In this document: piece by piece, positions 32,753 through 44,357 of the stretch
Layout of the letters: the number at the start of each line of letters is the position of its first letter
Position numbering within the stretch: the stretch's first letter is position 1
Source: Mesostigma viride
Taxonomy: Eukaryota; Streptophyta; Mesostigmatophyceae; Mesostigmatales; Mesostigmataceae
Assembly (NCBI GenBank): GCA_009746045.1
Contig: RPFO01000264.1
Coordinates: 1,116,214 to 1,180,213 of the forward strand
Length of the DNA stretch: 64,000 bases
Direction of reading: 5' to 3'
The notes under the pieces: model-generated
What the model was told of the DNA's origin: nothing
Seen by the model: only the letters and a program-made list of their open reading frames with translations
The model's database searches: none
Made by a program: the position numbers and the translations under genes

Positions 32753-33863
32753 TGAACCCCTATGGCAAGCAGGCAACCCTGCCCCATAGGGGGGACGCCT
32801 AGCAGGGTCCTGTTCACCAGGGCCGCCTAGGTCACCCAGTACCCCTTGGGCAGGTCCAAGGGGTAGGTTGTGGCTTCCAGCAAGGGGGGTTGGTTGGAGT
32901 CTGTTTTCATACATCTGCGTGCCCTATGCCCAATAAAATCTGTTTTGATTTTTTCAACACCATGGAATTTCGTTATGCACACCTTCATAGGTGGGCATGG
33001 GATGTATCTCACACTTTTTCCACTAGGGCGTATGCCTTGGTGGATTGGCCTTGAGCTCAGTGGCTCAGGTGCCCCCATTCAAGTGGAGGGTCAAAGCTCC
33101 CTTGACAGGTGGTTACCCAGGACCCCAGTTCACTGTGGATATCCTGGGCCACCTGGCCTTACTGTTCAGTGGCAGTAAAGGCATGGGTGCTGTCATGTTG
33201 TCTAGTACAACGTGCTCAGCACAGGTGCAGGATGAAATATTCCTGTCACCTGTCACCAGGACTTCAGTCACCATGTGCAGGGCAGGGGTGGCTGGTCCCA
33301 CACGTTGTGCAGGTGCAACGTGGCCAGGTCCAGGATGTCATAGTCCTGTCACCTGTCACTCGGACTTCAGCCCCCTCTGTGCAGGGCAGGGGTGGCTGGT
33401 CCTCACATGTTGTGCAGGTACAACATGGACAGTGCAGGGTGCAATAAACCTGTCCACTGTCACTCCTCAGGTTGCAGGTAACCTGAGCTCAGTTGACCCA
33501 GCCTGGCTGGGTATTTTTCTCTGAGTGGGCGATGATGATGGAACAACATGGAACCTCTTAAACGGTTACCTTGGCATTTTTACAATGGCTCTCTTGGCTG
33601 GTGATGCACTCCCTGGATAGGCAGACAGGCATAGCTATCTCCCTTGTGAGCTCGCGAGGAGGAGGAACTCCCCGGGCATGTTGAGCTAAACGTGATGCCA
33701 TCACAAGTATTGCACGAGTTCTGGGGCCCATCTTTTTCAGTCCAGATGTTGCAGTATGGGTGTCAGTTGCTCAGCACCTCAGTCAGCTTGGAGTCAGTCT
33801 CCTAGCTGGGCAGGGTCAGGCTTGAAGTCGCTAGCCTTCAACCTGAAAGGAAAACATAATGGG
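32753..33863 (+). other. Element B 3' untranslated region with internal tandem repeat
   Basis: Non-coding stretch that includes about 108-bp imperfect tandem copies (about 33190-33440, with recurring TGTGCAGGGCAGGGGTGGCT) and ends in a purine-rich tract (gaaaggaaaacataatggg) just before the LTR, the likely polypurine tract. Confidence 0.7.
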
Positions 33864-34319
33864 AGTTAGATGAGATGCTTAGGCTGACACACGGATTTCC
33901 GGCCTGCGCGCCGCGTATTGCCTACCGCGGCTGAGCGGGACACCTCAGTACAGTACGGCAGGGTGTACGGTACTGAGGTGTCATGTGGACCGATGTGCGG
34001 TTAGTGCCAGACTGTGCCTAGACTCTAGCTCGACCCGCCAGACCCGGGTTATCCGGTTCTGACGGGCCGAGTGTAGTTGATGCTAGTGACGTGGTCGCAT
34101 GGCATTGCAGTGTACAGTTGTCCACTGGTGTGTGCTGCAGGTAGCACCGCCATAGGCATATAGGCGTAGCACTGGGGAGTGCCGCAGCACCCGAGTTTGC
34201 CCAGACGTTCCATTCTGAGCCCTCAGCTTCCATTGCTCTCTCATTGTATTATTGATAATACAATCATCATTCGCTCTCAGCTTCAGCAGTTGTTCGTCGT
34301 CCCTAGTCTCCATCCAACT
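33864..34319 (+). repeat. Element B right LTR
   Basis: 456 bp, partner of 25840-26295. Confidence 0.92.
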
Positions 34320-34324
34320 TGGAG

Positions 34325-35421
34325 AGCAGAGATAAAGGCCAGGTACCTGAGAATTCTGAAAGGGTTGGAAGGTCTCAGGTCCAGTCCCATTATCTGGAGA
34401 AAGAGCCTAGAGAAATTCTTGAAGAATACTTGTGGGTTTTCTGTGTCTCCAGTGGATCCCTGTTTGTTCCAAGGGTCCTACAATGGCCTTCCTGTCTTTG
34501 CCTCACTGCATGGTGATGACCTGCATCTCATAGGTCCACCAGACTGGGTTGAGGCTGTTTTGGCCAAGATCCAGAAGCGGTTTGAGCTGGGTAAGATACA
34601 GCACATGCATGGTGGAGAATGAGCCTATGGTCTTCTGTGGCATGCAGGCTACGTTGTTCCAAGCCAAGGGCTCGTGGTTCATCAGGATGGAGGGTGGTAA
34701 GGACTACCCACAGCAGATTGTGGATGCATTGCAGGAGCCCATCACGCAGGCTAGGTGTGCTACCATCAGGGGCATGCTGGCATGGCTTGCAAGTATATGT
34801 GCCCCTGACTTGCTGGTTTTGAGTCGACTTACTGATTCCCAGCTGGTTGAGGTGGGTGCAGAGAGTGTGGTGCAGGCTGTCATGATGTCTCCCCCTCTCA
34901 TACTGGGTCCTGTGGATTTGTACAAGCCCCTTGACATGGTTCTCTATGTGGACAGTTCTATGGATAATAGGAAGGTCACAGAGGTCAGGGGCAGGGCGGC
35001 AGCATTAGTTACCCTGGAGCAAGATCACACCTCACTTGTTACCTGGTACAGTCGGTTGCAGAACAGGGTTACACCCAGCAGTGATATTGCTGAGTGCAGG
35101 GCAATCTGTGAAGGGCTGCATTCTGCTCTTTACTTGAGGGAGCTCTTCTACCAGCTATGTCAAGTGGCTTCCTGTAGGTTGCAGCTGCACACACTGGTGA
35201 GGACTGATAGCATGGGCATGGTGCAATTTGTGCACAGGCAGCTGGCCAGGAGCAGGGACCTTGACTACTTGTTGCTCAAGGAAATGTCCTACCTAGCTCA
35301 CATTGAACATGTGCCTGGTGTGGACAACCCTGCAGATGCCCTCACCAAGCTGGAGGAGAAGGCGGAGAGGCAGTACCCCCTGCTCCGTGGGCTCATGGAC
35401 CCCTTACACGGGCGGCCATAG
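34325..35421 (+). pseudogene. Element A: RT (second part) and RNase H
   Basis: Picks up right after element B's TSD: RT palm and thumb (RSSPIIWRKSL; FASLHGDDLHLIGPPDW near 34495-34545), then RNase H (YVDSSMDNRK; RTDSMGMVQFVHR; HVPGVDNPADALTK near 35310-35350). Copia-type. Confidence 0.85.
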
Positions 35422-36434
35422 AGACCAGGCCTTGCTTCAGCTTGGGTGTCCCCAGTGGGCTGCTTGACCAAAGTACCAAGTGGTGACTGGTGCTTACTGG
35501 TTGACAGCCGGTCCTTCAGGGTTAGGTACACCCTCCTGGACAAGAGTTGGTGTGGAATGTCACTCCTACCAGCTGAGAATCTTGCCTGGCCCTCCCCATG
35601 GGGTTCAGAAGAGTCGCCAGGACTTAAGTCGACGCCTTTGGCCTCAAACAGTTAGGCCATGCAAGGGCAACCCGAATGTTGGTTCTTACAGGTTGCTGTA
35701 TATATGTCTTCTAGTGCTTGTTTCCAACCTGTTGCTAATAAAGAACCTGGTTGTGTGACCATGTGGAACATGGTTGCCAGGGAGCCACATTCTGGGTTAT
35801 ATATTGCTTGAATAAAACATAATCATGTCATGTCATTCTCATGTTGTTCTCATGGTTGTAATGTTTCTCTTGTGTAAAGTTCCAGGTAACCTATAAACCT
35901 GGAGGTTGGGGTGGGTTTCAATTCCCCAGCAAAGCCACAGCCTGGCATGAGTGATTCCTGGGCTTAACACCCAGTGAAGACATGGGCTCCCCAATGAGGC
36001 AGTATTTGTATAGGTGCTACCTGAGTCTCTTTGAGCATAAAAGGGAAAGGCTGGCCAAGGCGGGCGCCATAAGAACGGGCGCCTGTGATAACTGTGAAAG
36101 ATCAGGAACTCACAATAATACGTTCTTGGCATCCTTTAATCCCAGCCATTGGACTAGGTAATGTGCCTTGACTTTAATCTAACACCAAGTTCCCAAGGAA
36201 AGGTTGGGAGCTGACCAAGGGGTCAGGGGATAACCTGGGGTGACCTCTGATTCACTGGCCAGTACACCTAGCCTGGTCCAAGGGCGTATATGTTGTTACC
36301 CAAAAGGAGGCAGGACCCTGGGCCCTATCAGGTCTGATCAACCCCAAGGGACCAAGCGGTCTGTGGCTGAGTGGGCACAAGCAAAGGTTAGGCTTGTTTC
36401 AAGCTGATCCAGCTCCAAAAGAAGAAAGGGTTGG
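35422..36434 (+). other. Element A 3' untranslated region
   Basis: About 1 kb without a gene. It contains AATAAA-type hexamers (about 35739, 35812) and ends in a purine-rich tract (aaaagaagaaagggttgg) next to the right LTR, the likely polypurine tract. Confidence 0.65.
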
Positions 36435-37224
36435 AGTTTGCATCTTGGGCAACCAATATGCTAAGTGGATACAGTTTGGAAAGACCTTTCCAACGCCGTG
36501 CTGACCGCCTGAAACAGACAAGGTGTCAAAATATTCTGTAGAATGTGTTGACCAGATTCCTATTTATACTTCCAATCACCTATATATTTTGCAGGTGTCG
36601 GAGTAGAGTTCCGGTCTTATGAAGCTTCCTCTTGGTGAACAAAATGAGGCGATTTCAATGATATAATTCGCGTCTTTATTGTCCCAATATCCCGGCTAGC
36701 GGCCCTTGTACAAGGCCAGCTGCCATGGCTGCTCAAGTAGTGCTTAACATTAAGGAGCAAGAGGTCACAGCTATATGCTACGTTGCGCACAAAGCACAAG
36801 TCACGAAACAAGCAATATCCGCCGTTAGATGTCTGGCGGCGCACTGCTGAACATCGGATGCATAGAGCACATGCATAACAGGCATGCACAAGCTAAAGGA
36901 CCAAGGTTGCAGCGCCGGCGCCACTATACTCTACCATGTATATCTGATTTCTTTCTAGTGGCGCGGCCCATGCTGCTCGGCTCAACTTAGGTGTAAGAAT
37001 TACAAGTGCAATCGGCGCGGCGCGACGCCAGGACTAAACGCCACAATGGTACGCATGGGAAAAATGTCAAAGTACCCATGCGGTGCATCAGGACTCAGTA
37101 GAAGAAAAGTGGTACGACTGTCGGACGTCACAGCTAGTCCATCATATCGTCCGTGTAACAAAGTAGAAAATATTCCGTGCGGTTCAGTACAACAACATGC
37201 CCCAAGCCTAAACTATTAATTTAA

Positions 37225-38566
37225 CCCATAGTCCGCTGACCCATTTTTGGCACTTTCATACCCCTGAAAATGAAAAAAATCATAACTCACAGGCCACAAC
37301 TCCAAATACCCCCAACCAAGATGCTAGGAGTATCTACACTTCAAGGGCTTTCAGAATATGCAATAATACCTTGGCTTTAACAAAGCATTTGGATGATAGC
37401 TCCAGTCAAAGCTGGCCAAAAGACGATCTTTTTTCCCCAAGGAAAAGTCTACCCCCCCCTAACTTCCCAGGGAGGGCAGGGAATCTCAATACCAACATTG
37501 GACAACTTAGTTGGATAGTCCAATGGGGGTTTCCTTGGGTCAGACCACCCGGATAACCCATTACCCCTATATAACGTGCTCATATATGTGTGTGGGTTAC
37601 GCGCGTGTAAACAGCTATCTATGACATGCAGCACAATAATGCATTATAACAAGCTATCAAAGGCTGCCAAAAGTGCTGGAATACAAACACGTTGCCTACC
37701 TGCCCTGACGGAGTGGTATACTCCAAAGACATGCCCAAAACTGGGCACTTTCAGGGCTAATACCACTCTTTACAACAGGCATGGAACTTGCTGAAATATG
37801 CATGGATAACATCGTCATTCATAATGCATGGGATACGTATTCCGCTTCAAACAACACGCAAATACGTTGTCGTACCTGGCTCGTTCATGCCCTACCCGGA
37901 TTCCGCTGGCCGGGACCCTCATATCTCACACATACTGATGCTCTACAGGCAAAGGCCGCCATAGCCGCATACTCCATGGTCCGCCATGGCTACCAGGTCG
38001 ATGTTCCGTGCAAAGATGGCCACTAAACTAGTCCGCATTCTCAGCAAACGCTGCAGCTGACGTCCCTTACCCAAACAGGATGCCCGGGCTGGCGCAGATT
38101 GCCCGGCCATAGGGAGAAAATCGACCTATGATAAGCTATGACTCATCTGGAACTGACGACCAGGAAAGTCATATTTTCCTACATGTATTTTCCTAACCCT
38201 ATAAATCTGGCGGTGCCTGACCTACGAAAATCATGCATCGTCATTCTGAGCAACATTCTGAACCGTTTCAAGCCGTGAGACGCAAAAATTTCGTGACAGC
38301 GGCACGTTGGCAGCGATATCTCATTACGCGCGCGCGCGAGCGAAATTTTCCCGCCAAAGTCACGTGATACATTCTCAATGCACGTTGTAATTACCAGGCT
38401 ATGGCGAATATTACCCCCAAACCTATGCATCACCTTCGTCCCTAAGTGTTCCCGGACCCACCGGACCACTGACATCCGTCACATGTGGCGCGGCGCTCAT
38501 GGCGCGGCGCGAAATTCGACCGTTAGTCAAACTACCCGACAGGTCGGGTAGTTTACGGACTATGGG
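37225..38566. mobile_element. piggyBac-like non-autonomous DNA transposon
   Basis: 1,342 bp flanked by TTAA (37221-37224 and 38567-38570), with terminal inverted repeats CCCATAGTCCG / CGGACTATGGG. A TTAA target and ends starting CCC are the signature of the piggyBac superfamily. The intact second LTR of element C (about 40942-40947) shows the empty site with one TTAA. No transposase is recognisable in the interior, so it depends on an enzyme made elsewhere. Confidence 0.88.
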
Positions 38567-38866
38567 TTAAGTGTGCCATAAATTAGGCGTACGATGGGTG
38601 CAATTAAGTAGCGATGCAACCCAACCGTCGGCTAGAAAAAATAATTGGTCACACTTAATCCAGCTAGCTATTCGGGCATAAGTGTCTATACCGCTGACAC
38701 ACCCCCGTGCCAGGATAGCTCAGCACAACAGGTATACATGTAATACATGTCTCAGGTACAGTGGGTCCAGCTGGATTGTCCTGCGGTAAATCACCCCCGT
38801 GCTGTATACACAAACATGTTGTCAAACAAGTCGTTTCCTGTAGCCACCCAGGTGGGGTATAATGAC

Positions 38867-39817
38867 TCAGAGAACGGTCGCCAGGTTGTCTCCTCCCGTG
38901 TCGCCGCTGGTGGTGTGGAACACAAAACCAGGTGGCAGGGTTTCTGCCTCCTGTGTGGCGTGTGCTCGCTCCTTGGGCCGTAGGGATGGGTTCTTCCGCC
39001 AGCACTCGTCCTCGATGTGGCCGGGTCGCCGACAGAACTTGCAGCGCTTGCCCTTCTTATCAGGCTCAGCCCCTGTGGCATAGGCTAGGCCTGGAGTTGT
39101 TGCAGCGGAGTCCTGCGGCTTGCCTGTGTTGGTGGTCTTGGCCCCGGGTCGAGGAATCTGATCACTGGAAACCAGCATGTCGTAGATCTCCAGGAGCAGC
39201 TTGTGGATCTGCTCCAGGGTCATCCCCGGCAGGCGGCGGGCGGCCATGGCTGCACGGAACGCAGGCGGTAGTCCATTGATCATGCAATCGCGCCACTCGT
39301 TCCAGTCCATTGCCTCGCCCGCGTCCTCCAAGTCCTGCCGGAGGAACTTGCCACGTTGCCAGTACTGGTTGCAGGTCTCGCTCGACACTTGCAGGGAAAT
39401 GCGTTGGATCTCGCTCTTCTTGGCCAGTCGGTAGCTCTCGGTTTGGTAGGGCTGCCTCACCTCCGCCTGGAGTGCCTTAAACACGGAGCTGGCACGTCGG
39501 TCAGTAACCAATCGCGCCACGCGTGCCCCTCGGCCCTTCATAAGGCTGATGATGGGTGTGAGCAGCGTTTTCTCGGCAGAAATCACATCAGGGTCGTTCA
39601 TGTCGGCTGTGCCGTCGATGACGTCCTTGACATTGTATGCCTCGCACCCGGTAAGTAGCATATCCTCGAACTCGCGCCAGGTGGCGTAGTCTTCAAAAGG
39701 ATCGAAGCGCGTCATGCTGCGGAAGTATTTTACAACCTCCTTAGCGCCCTTCGTTCTTGGGAGCTCATCGCGTGAAGGTGGGGTATTGGACGCACCACCA
39801 CTGCGTGTGTTCATGGT
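38867..39817 (-). CDS. Element C: Gag
   Basis: About 316 residues from MNTRSGG (the open frame extends upstream to 39964). It has a helical capsid-like region (RSMTRFDPFEDYATWREFEDMLL through GLPPAFRAAMAARRL, then MTLEQIHKLLLEIYDML), a Pro/Thr linker, and a CCHC knuckle CKFCRRPGHIEDEC. The layout is that of copia/gypsy Gag. It would form particles that carry the element's RNA, using RT and integrase from another element. Confidence 0.85.
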   Translation of the reverse strand, partial: TMNTRSGGASNTPPSRDELPRTKGAKEVVKYFRSMTRFDPFEDYATWREFEDMLLTGCEAYNVKDVIDGTADMNDPDVISAEKTLLTPIISLMKGRGARVARLVTDRRASSVFKALQAEVRQPYQTESYRLAKKSEIQRISLQVSSETCNQYWQRGKFLRQDLEDAGEAMDWNEWRDCMINGLPPAFRAAMAARRLPGMTLEQIHKLLLEIYDMLVSSDQIPRPGAKTTNTGKPQDSAATTPGLAYATGAEPDKKGKRCKFCRRPGHIEDECWRKNPSLRPKERAHATQEAETLPPGFVFHTTSGDTGGDNLATVL

Positions 39818-39894
39818 GTACAAGAGGTAAAACAGGCGCTCCTCGCGCGGAAAGAAAGACTCGCAGCGGTGAAATAAAATGCGCCTTGGAAAGC

Positions 39895-40131
39895 TCACTC
39901 GAAAACAATGCCCTTTTCTTCCTTTAGATGCTTCAAATAGCTCAGTAACAAAGTGTTGAGCCACAGATAGTCAATTGGGCAATCTGGGTTGTGTTCTCTG
40001 ATGCCCTTTATGATCTCTTCTATCCACTGCTGCGCCTTAGCAGGGTTGATAAACGCTGATATTTTCCGCCCCTGAAATTCAATAGTTACTGTGGCAAAAT
40101 CTGGCTGATCAGGCCCTTCCTCTGTGCTCAT
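39895..40131 (-). CDS. Element C: small ORF upstream of gag
   Basis: 78 residues beginning MSTEEGPDQPD; mixed alpha/beta look, no family recognised. It lies between the primer-site end of the 5' LTR and the gag start, and overlaps the upstream extension of the gag frame. It may be translated or simply be leader sequence. Confidence 0.4.
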   Translation of the reverse strand: MSTEEGPDQPDFATVTIEFQGRKISAFINPAKAQQWIEEIIKGIREHNPDCPIDYLWLNTLLLSYLKHLKEEKGIVFE

Positions 40132-40243
40132 CAGTACCCTTGCAAAAGTAGGCTGGAAAACTGGGCGTTTTTCTCCTTATAGGCGCTTCTTGTAGACGTT
40201 TCGTGGCTTGTGGAGGCGATTCGGAACTTGGCTTACGATACCA

Positions 40244-41073
40244 TGTCAAAATATTCTGTAGAATGTGTTGACCAGATTCCTATTTATACTTCCAATCACC
40301 TATATATTTTGCAGGTGTCGGAGTAGAGTTCCGGTCTTATGAAGCTTCCTCTTGGTGAACAAAATGAGGCGATTTCAATGATATAATTCGCGTCTTTATT
40401 GTCCCAATATCCCGGCTAGCGGCCCTTGTACAAGGCCAGCTGCCATGGCTGCTCAAGTAGTGCTTAACATTAAGGAGCAAGAGGTCACAGCTATATGCTA
40501 CGTTGCGCACAAAGCACAAGTCACGAAACAAGCAATATCCGCCGTTAGATGTCTGGCGGCGCACTGCTGAACATCGGATGCATAGAGCACATGCATAACA
40601 GGCATGCACAAGCTAAAGGACCAAGGTTGCAGCGCCGGCGCCACTATACTCTACCATGTATATCTGATTTCTTTCTAGTGGCGCGGCCCATGCTGCTCGG
40701 CTCAACTTAGGTGTAAGAATTACAAGTGCAATCGGCGCGGCGCGACGCCAGGACTAAACGCCACAATGGTACGCATGGGAAAAATGTCAAAGTACCCATG
40801 CGGTGCATCAGGACTCAGTAGAAGAAAAGTGGTACGACTGTCGGACGTCACAGCTAGTCCATCATATCGTCCGTGTAACAAAGTAGAAAATATTCCGTGC
40901 GGTTCAGTACAACAACATGCCCCAAGCCTAAACTATTAATTTAAGTGTGCCATAAATTAGGCGTACGATGGGTGCAATTAAGTAGCGATGCAACCCAACC
41001 GTCGGCTAGAAAAAATAATTGGTCACACTTAATCCAGCTAGCTATTCGGGCATAAGTGTCTATACCGCTGACA
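40244..41073 (-). repeat. Element C 5' LTR
   Basis: 830 bp. Uninterrupted copy; the other LTR is 36524-38699 with an inserted DNA element. Confidence 0.92.
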
Positions 41074-41894
41074 CAAGGGACGAGAAAGATATCAAGTCCC
41101 GAAGTCCTAGCCATCCGTGGCCGACTTGGGTGCAGTCCTCTGGTATAGTGGACAGGACACGTGGCAGGCCGGGCCTGCACAGGCTTAGCCTGATTATCAC
41201 GTGACTGTGGTCCACGTAGATCAGAGGAGCAGCAGCCTGTGACTGGTGGAATACTGGAGCTGGCACAGGTCTGCAAGGATACTAGGCCTTGCAGGCTTGT
41301 GACAGGTCCTGTACTTCCTAGGTTGCAGAGTCTAGGCAAATCCAGTTCGTCCTGGCTCTGCACTGATGCCAGTGGACGTTGAGGATTTGCTTGCACGCCT
41401 GCACGTGCCTCGTCACGCCGATGGGAACGAGGAACAACGCAAAGGATATAGCTTGGTCATGGGGGATGACCAGCTATCTCGGAAAGCACGAACCGTGGGT
41501 GCCACCTTGGTCGTGGAAGTGCCCATTGTGGTCGTGGCCTGGTGAACCGATTTAAGGTTGCTGCCTTGCAACATTGGCTAAGACGCGCTGTGAAAGACCA
41601 AGAGCTCACATACGTTGGGAGCTCTTTCTAACTCCAAGCCCTGGCTGGTCCGTACCGCCGACGGCCCGTCACTTCAGCGTTCCCCCTCATACTGTCGATC
41701 AGAGGGGTCAGTGTGGCAGGGCTGTGTGCTCTCCCCATATCTATTCATGACTATGGTGGACTACATTCTGCGGCGTGCACAAGCCCGCTTAGCCTGCGGG
41801 TGGAGGGGCGCCTGCCGGGGATCAAGGTCGGGTGGCTGTATACGCCAGCCACGGCTGGATTGACCCACCCTACAGACTGAGCGATCTGATCTAT

Positions 41895-43978
41895 CTATCT
41901 ATTAATTAATTAATTAATTGATCAATTAATTAATTCATTAATCACATGCTCCGGTTGGGGAGTCACAGAGCACCAAAGTGCTTTTAATCCCTATGTGTGC
42001 ACATGCAACGGGAAGGGCAGGGACCCCCCTCTTCCCTGATCCCTCATGCCAGCGGCATGCCACAGGGTGGACAGTCGTACCCATCGAAATGATCTGGCAT
42101 TCCATGTGGGTGCAACGTAAGACCCGGGCCGAGCATTGCATGGGGGTGGTGGCGTGACCGAACGTGCGATGCACTTGCGGGGCATATAGCTACTAGGCTG
42201 GCGGTGGGGCAACTATTGTAGCGCATGCAACTGGCTACTGTCTGACAGACTGTAGAGCAAGGCTAGGCCGTCTACTGTGAATTATCATTGCACATTTCGG
42301 CTAGTAACCGTGGCTACATGCAAGGCCTCTGTCAGACAGCTACAATGGCTACAAGGCTAAGCTACATGAGGGCTAATCTATACCAAGCCCGTGGAGGGCA
42401 CCCACAGTCTTCTGCTTGATGATCAAGTCGCCGCCCCTCCCGCTGCAGTAGACATTGGGCTTCTTGGGGTCTTGCTTGTGGCGGTCTGCCGGTATTCCGG
42501 CCAGGTGTAGCATCGCTGCTGCTGCTGAGCGCCGATTGGGGAGTCAGGCTGCCAGGTCCGACGTCAGTCGACAGTCGTCCAGCGTCCAGGAGAGGTCGTT
42601 CAACCTCTTGCTACGAGAGAGGAACCGCCGCTGATCCTCTATGGAGCTGAAGGTGAGCAGGACTGGTGGGGGAGCCGCCTTGTACCGTGTCGGTGGGGAA
42701 GGCGGTGCCCACTCTGACAGCTCTAGCTCACCTGCCAGGCCCTGCAGGAGGGCAACAAGTTTGCTCTTGAGCCGTCGTCCGGCAAGTGTCACTGGTTGCC
42801 GTCTCCCCTGGCTCGCTCCTGGGGGAAACGACGCAGCCACTCGGCACTCGCGGCGGGTGTGATCGGTGGGCCTCCCGTTCTTCTGCCTGGCGGTGGGCTT
42901 CCAGCTCCTAGAGTTTCATGCCGGCGATGGCGTCCGTGGTCGAGGCCGCAGCAGGTCCGCATAGGAGAGCGGCGGGAGGTCGCCAGCGTCCTGCCAGGTG
43001 GGCTGGGCTGCGCTGGTGGCCGTCTGCGCCACGAGGCGATCACCGGGACCTGCGTGGCCAGGGCCTCGGTGTGGGCGCGGTGATGGCTTCAAGCTTCTTG
43101 ATGAGCAGGCCGCACTTGCCTTCCACCTGCATGGTTGCCATGGCGAGAGAGTAGGGCAGCCATGCGCATCAGAGGCGGCGTGCGCCGCAAGCCGGCTGAG
43201 GCTTCGAAGCTTGTGGGCGACCTTGGTTTCCGCATAATTTGGACTGACCTTGGCCTCCACTGTGTTGAGCGCCGTGGTCAGCGATGTCATCTTCTTGGCC
43301 AGCGGCCAGGTCACCGGTGCTCCTCCAGCACTGCACGGACCTCGTTCTCAGTTGCAGAGGGAGGGAGCCGGTTGAGCCGTGGTTGAGGAGCCTAGCGGAG
43401 AGGGCACGTTCATGGAGCTGAAAGAATTAAGCTGAATAGGATTATTAGCCTGGCGGTGGACGATTGGCCCTGGTGCAGCTTGGTGGCAATCTGTCATCGT
43501 CGGCTTTGGCTTTGGGCCCGGAGGGCCCGAAAAAGTAGCGGTTGCTGGCGAGGTAGTAACTCCATTTGTGTGCGCGCGGCAGGGTTTCTTAGGCTCGGGG
43601 GAGGCGCTTGGGAGTTGGCGATGGGTTGGCGGGTAATCCGGGCGCCGGCTGAGCCAGAACAATCAATGGCGAGTGGGTGAGTCCGGGACTGCATGGGAGC
43701 CGATCGAAAGCTCCTTTTCCTGACCCCATTCAGCTTTTGGGGACGTCATATCCGGGATCGTGTCACGACTGTGTAACTTTTCCGATATTGCGCCTTTCAG
43801 CCGTAACCGATTATACTGGCGGGATGCGAAAAGATCTTCATCCGTCGACGCATTGAATGCAAGTGGTCAGACTGAATTTGGGGCTCAGACGCAACAGTTC
43901 TGAGCTCCGCCGTCAGCCATGCCGCTGTCAGCCAAAGTTTTAAGCCAAGTTATAGTATGGTAGGATCGAGGCAACCAT
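41895..43978 (-). mobile_element. ORF1-only LINE (HAL1-like) insert O2
   Basis: 2,084 bp flanked by the 11-bp TSD atctgatctat (41884-41894 and 43979-43989) in the RT gene of L4. The tail is TTAA repeats at the left (41900-41943), next to the stem GCTCC-GGTTGG-GGAGT. On the minus strand the body holds a Ser/Pro-rich N-terminus (about 43660-43350), a coiled-coil-like part (about 43300-43200) and an L1-ORF1-like RNA-binding region (about 42840-42390: APPPVLLTF, FLSRSKRLNDLSWTLDD, RHKQDPKKPNVY). No RT or endonuclease is present. The ORF1 frame has several breaks. Confidence 0.85.
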
Positions 43979-44357
43979 ATCTGATCTATGCTGATGACAC
44001 GACGCTTGTGGAAACCCCGGAGTCAGGTGCAACTCTGGCTAGACAGCATATCACTGCAAGCGCGCCGCGGGCGGTGGGGCTTATGATCAGCGAGAAAACG
44101 GAGGTCATGGCCATCGGCTGCCCTGCGCAGGGACAGCCCCACAGCTAGGACTCTTGCTAGACGGCACCCCCGTCCCCCCGGCGACTTCAAGCTCCTTGGC
44201 AGCTTGCTCTCCTCCACGGCAGATGACATCAACACCCACATTGGCCATGCCTGGGCTGCCCTCCGCCGCCTCGACAGGTCTGGACATGCCGCTACCTGAG
44301 CGAGCGGCGCAAGCGCATTCTGTTCAATTGGCCCTTGTCGTCAGCATCCTCCTGTAT

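Larger units (their letters stand above)
25840..34319 (+). mobile_element. Element B: Ty1/copia-like LTR retrotransposon inside element A
   Basis: 8,480 bp with 456-bp LTRs (25840-26295 and 33864-34319) and the 5-bp TSD tggag (25835-25839 and 34320-34324). LTR ends are AGTT...AACT. The LTRs differ at about four positions (about 1%), so it is young. Same gene order as element A: leader ORFs, gag, integrase, retropepsin-like, RT, RNase H. The coding region is spread over several frames, with roughly half a dozen breaks unless splicing joins some of them. Confidence 0.93.
36524..41073 (-). mobile_element. Element C: gag-only LTR element (TR-GAG type) inside element A's right LTR
   Basis: LTRs of 830 bp: 40244-41073, and 36524-38699 when the nested piggyBac-like element is left out. 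TSD caagg (36519-36523 and 41074-41078). LTR ends TGTCA...TGACA. On the minus strand the 5' LTR is followed by TGGTATCGTAAGCC, whose first seven bases fit an initiator-tRNA-Met primer site. The internal region is only 1.54 kb and codes for Gag and a small ORF; no pol is present. The two LTRs are almost identical, so it is very young. It looks whole for a non-autonomous element. TR-GAG elements of this design are known in plants. Confidence 0.92.
20096..41633 (+). mobile_element. Element A: Ty1/copia-like LTR retrotransposon, broken by nested elements
   Basis: About 8.5 kb of its own sequence. LTRs are 644 bp each: left 20096-20739; right 36435-36523 continuing at 41079-41633. TSD ccaag at 20091-20095 and 41634-41638. 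LTR ends are AGTTAG...CTAACT. Order on the plus strand: extra 5' ORF, gag with zinc knuckle, integrase, retropepsin-like motif, RT, RNase H. Elements B and C lie inside it. Apart from those, the coding parts show several breaks. RT and RNase H motifs are copia-like. Confidence 0.92.
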
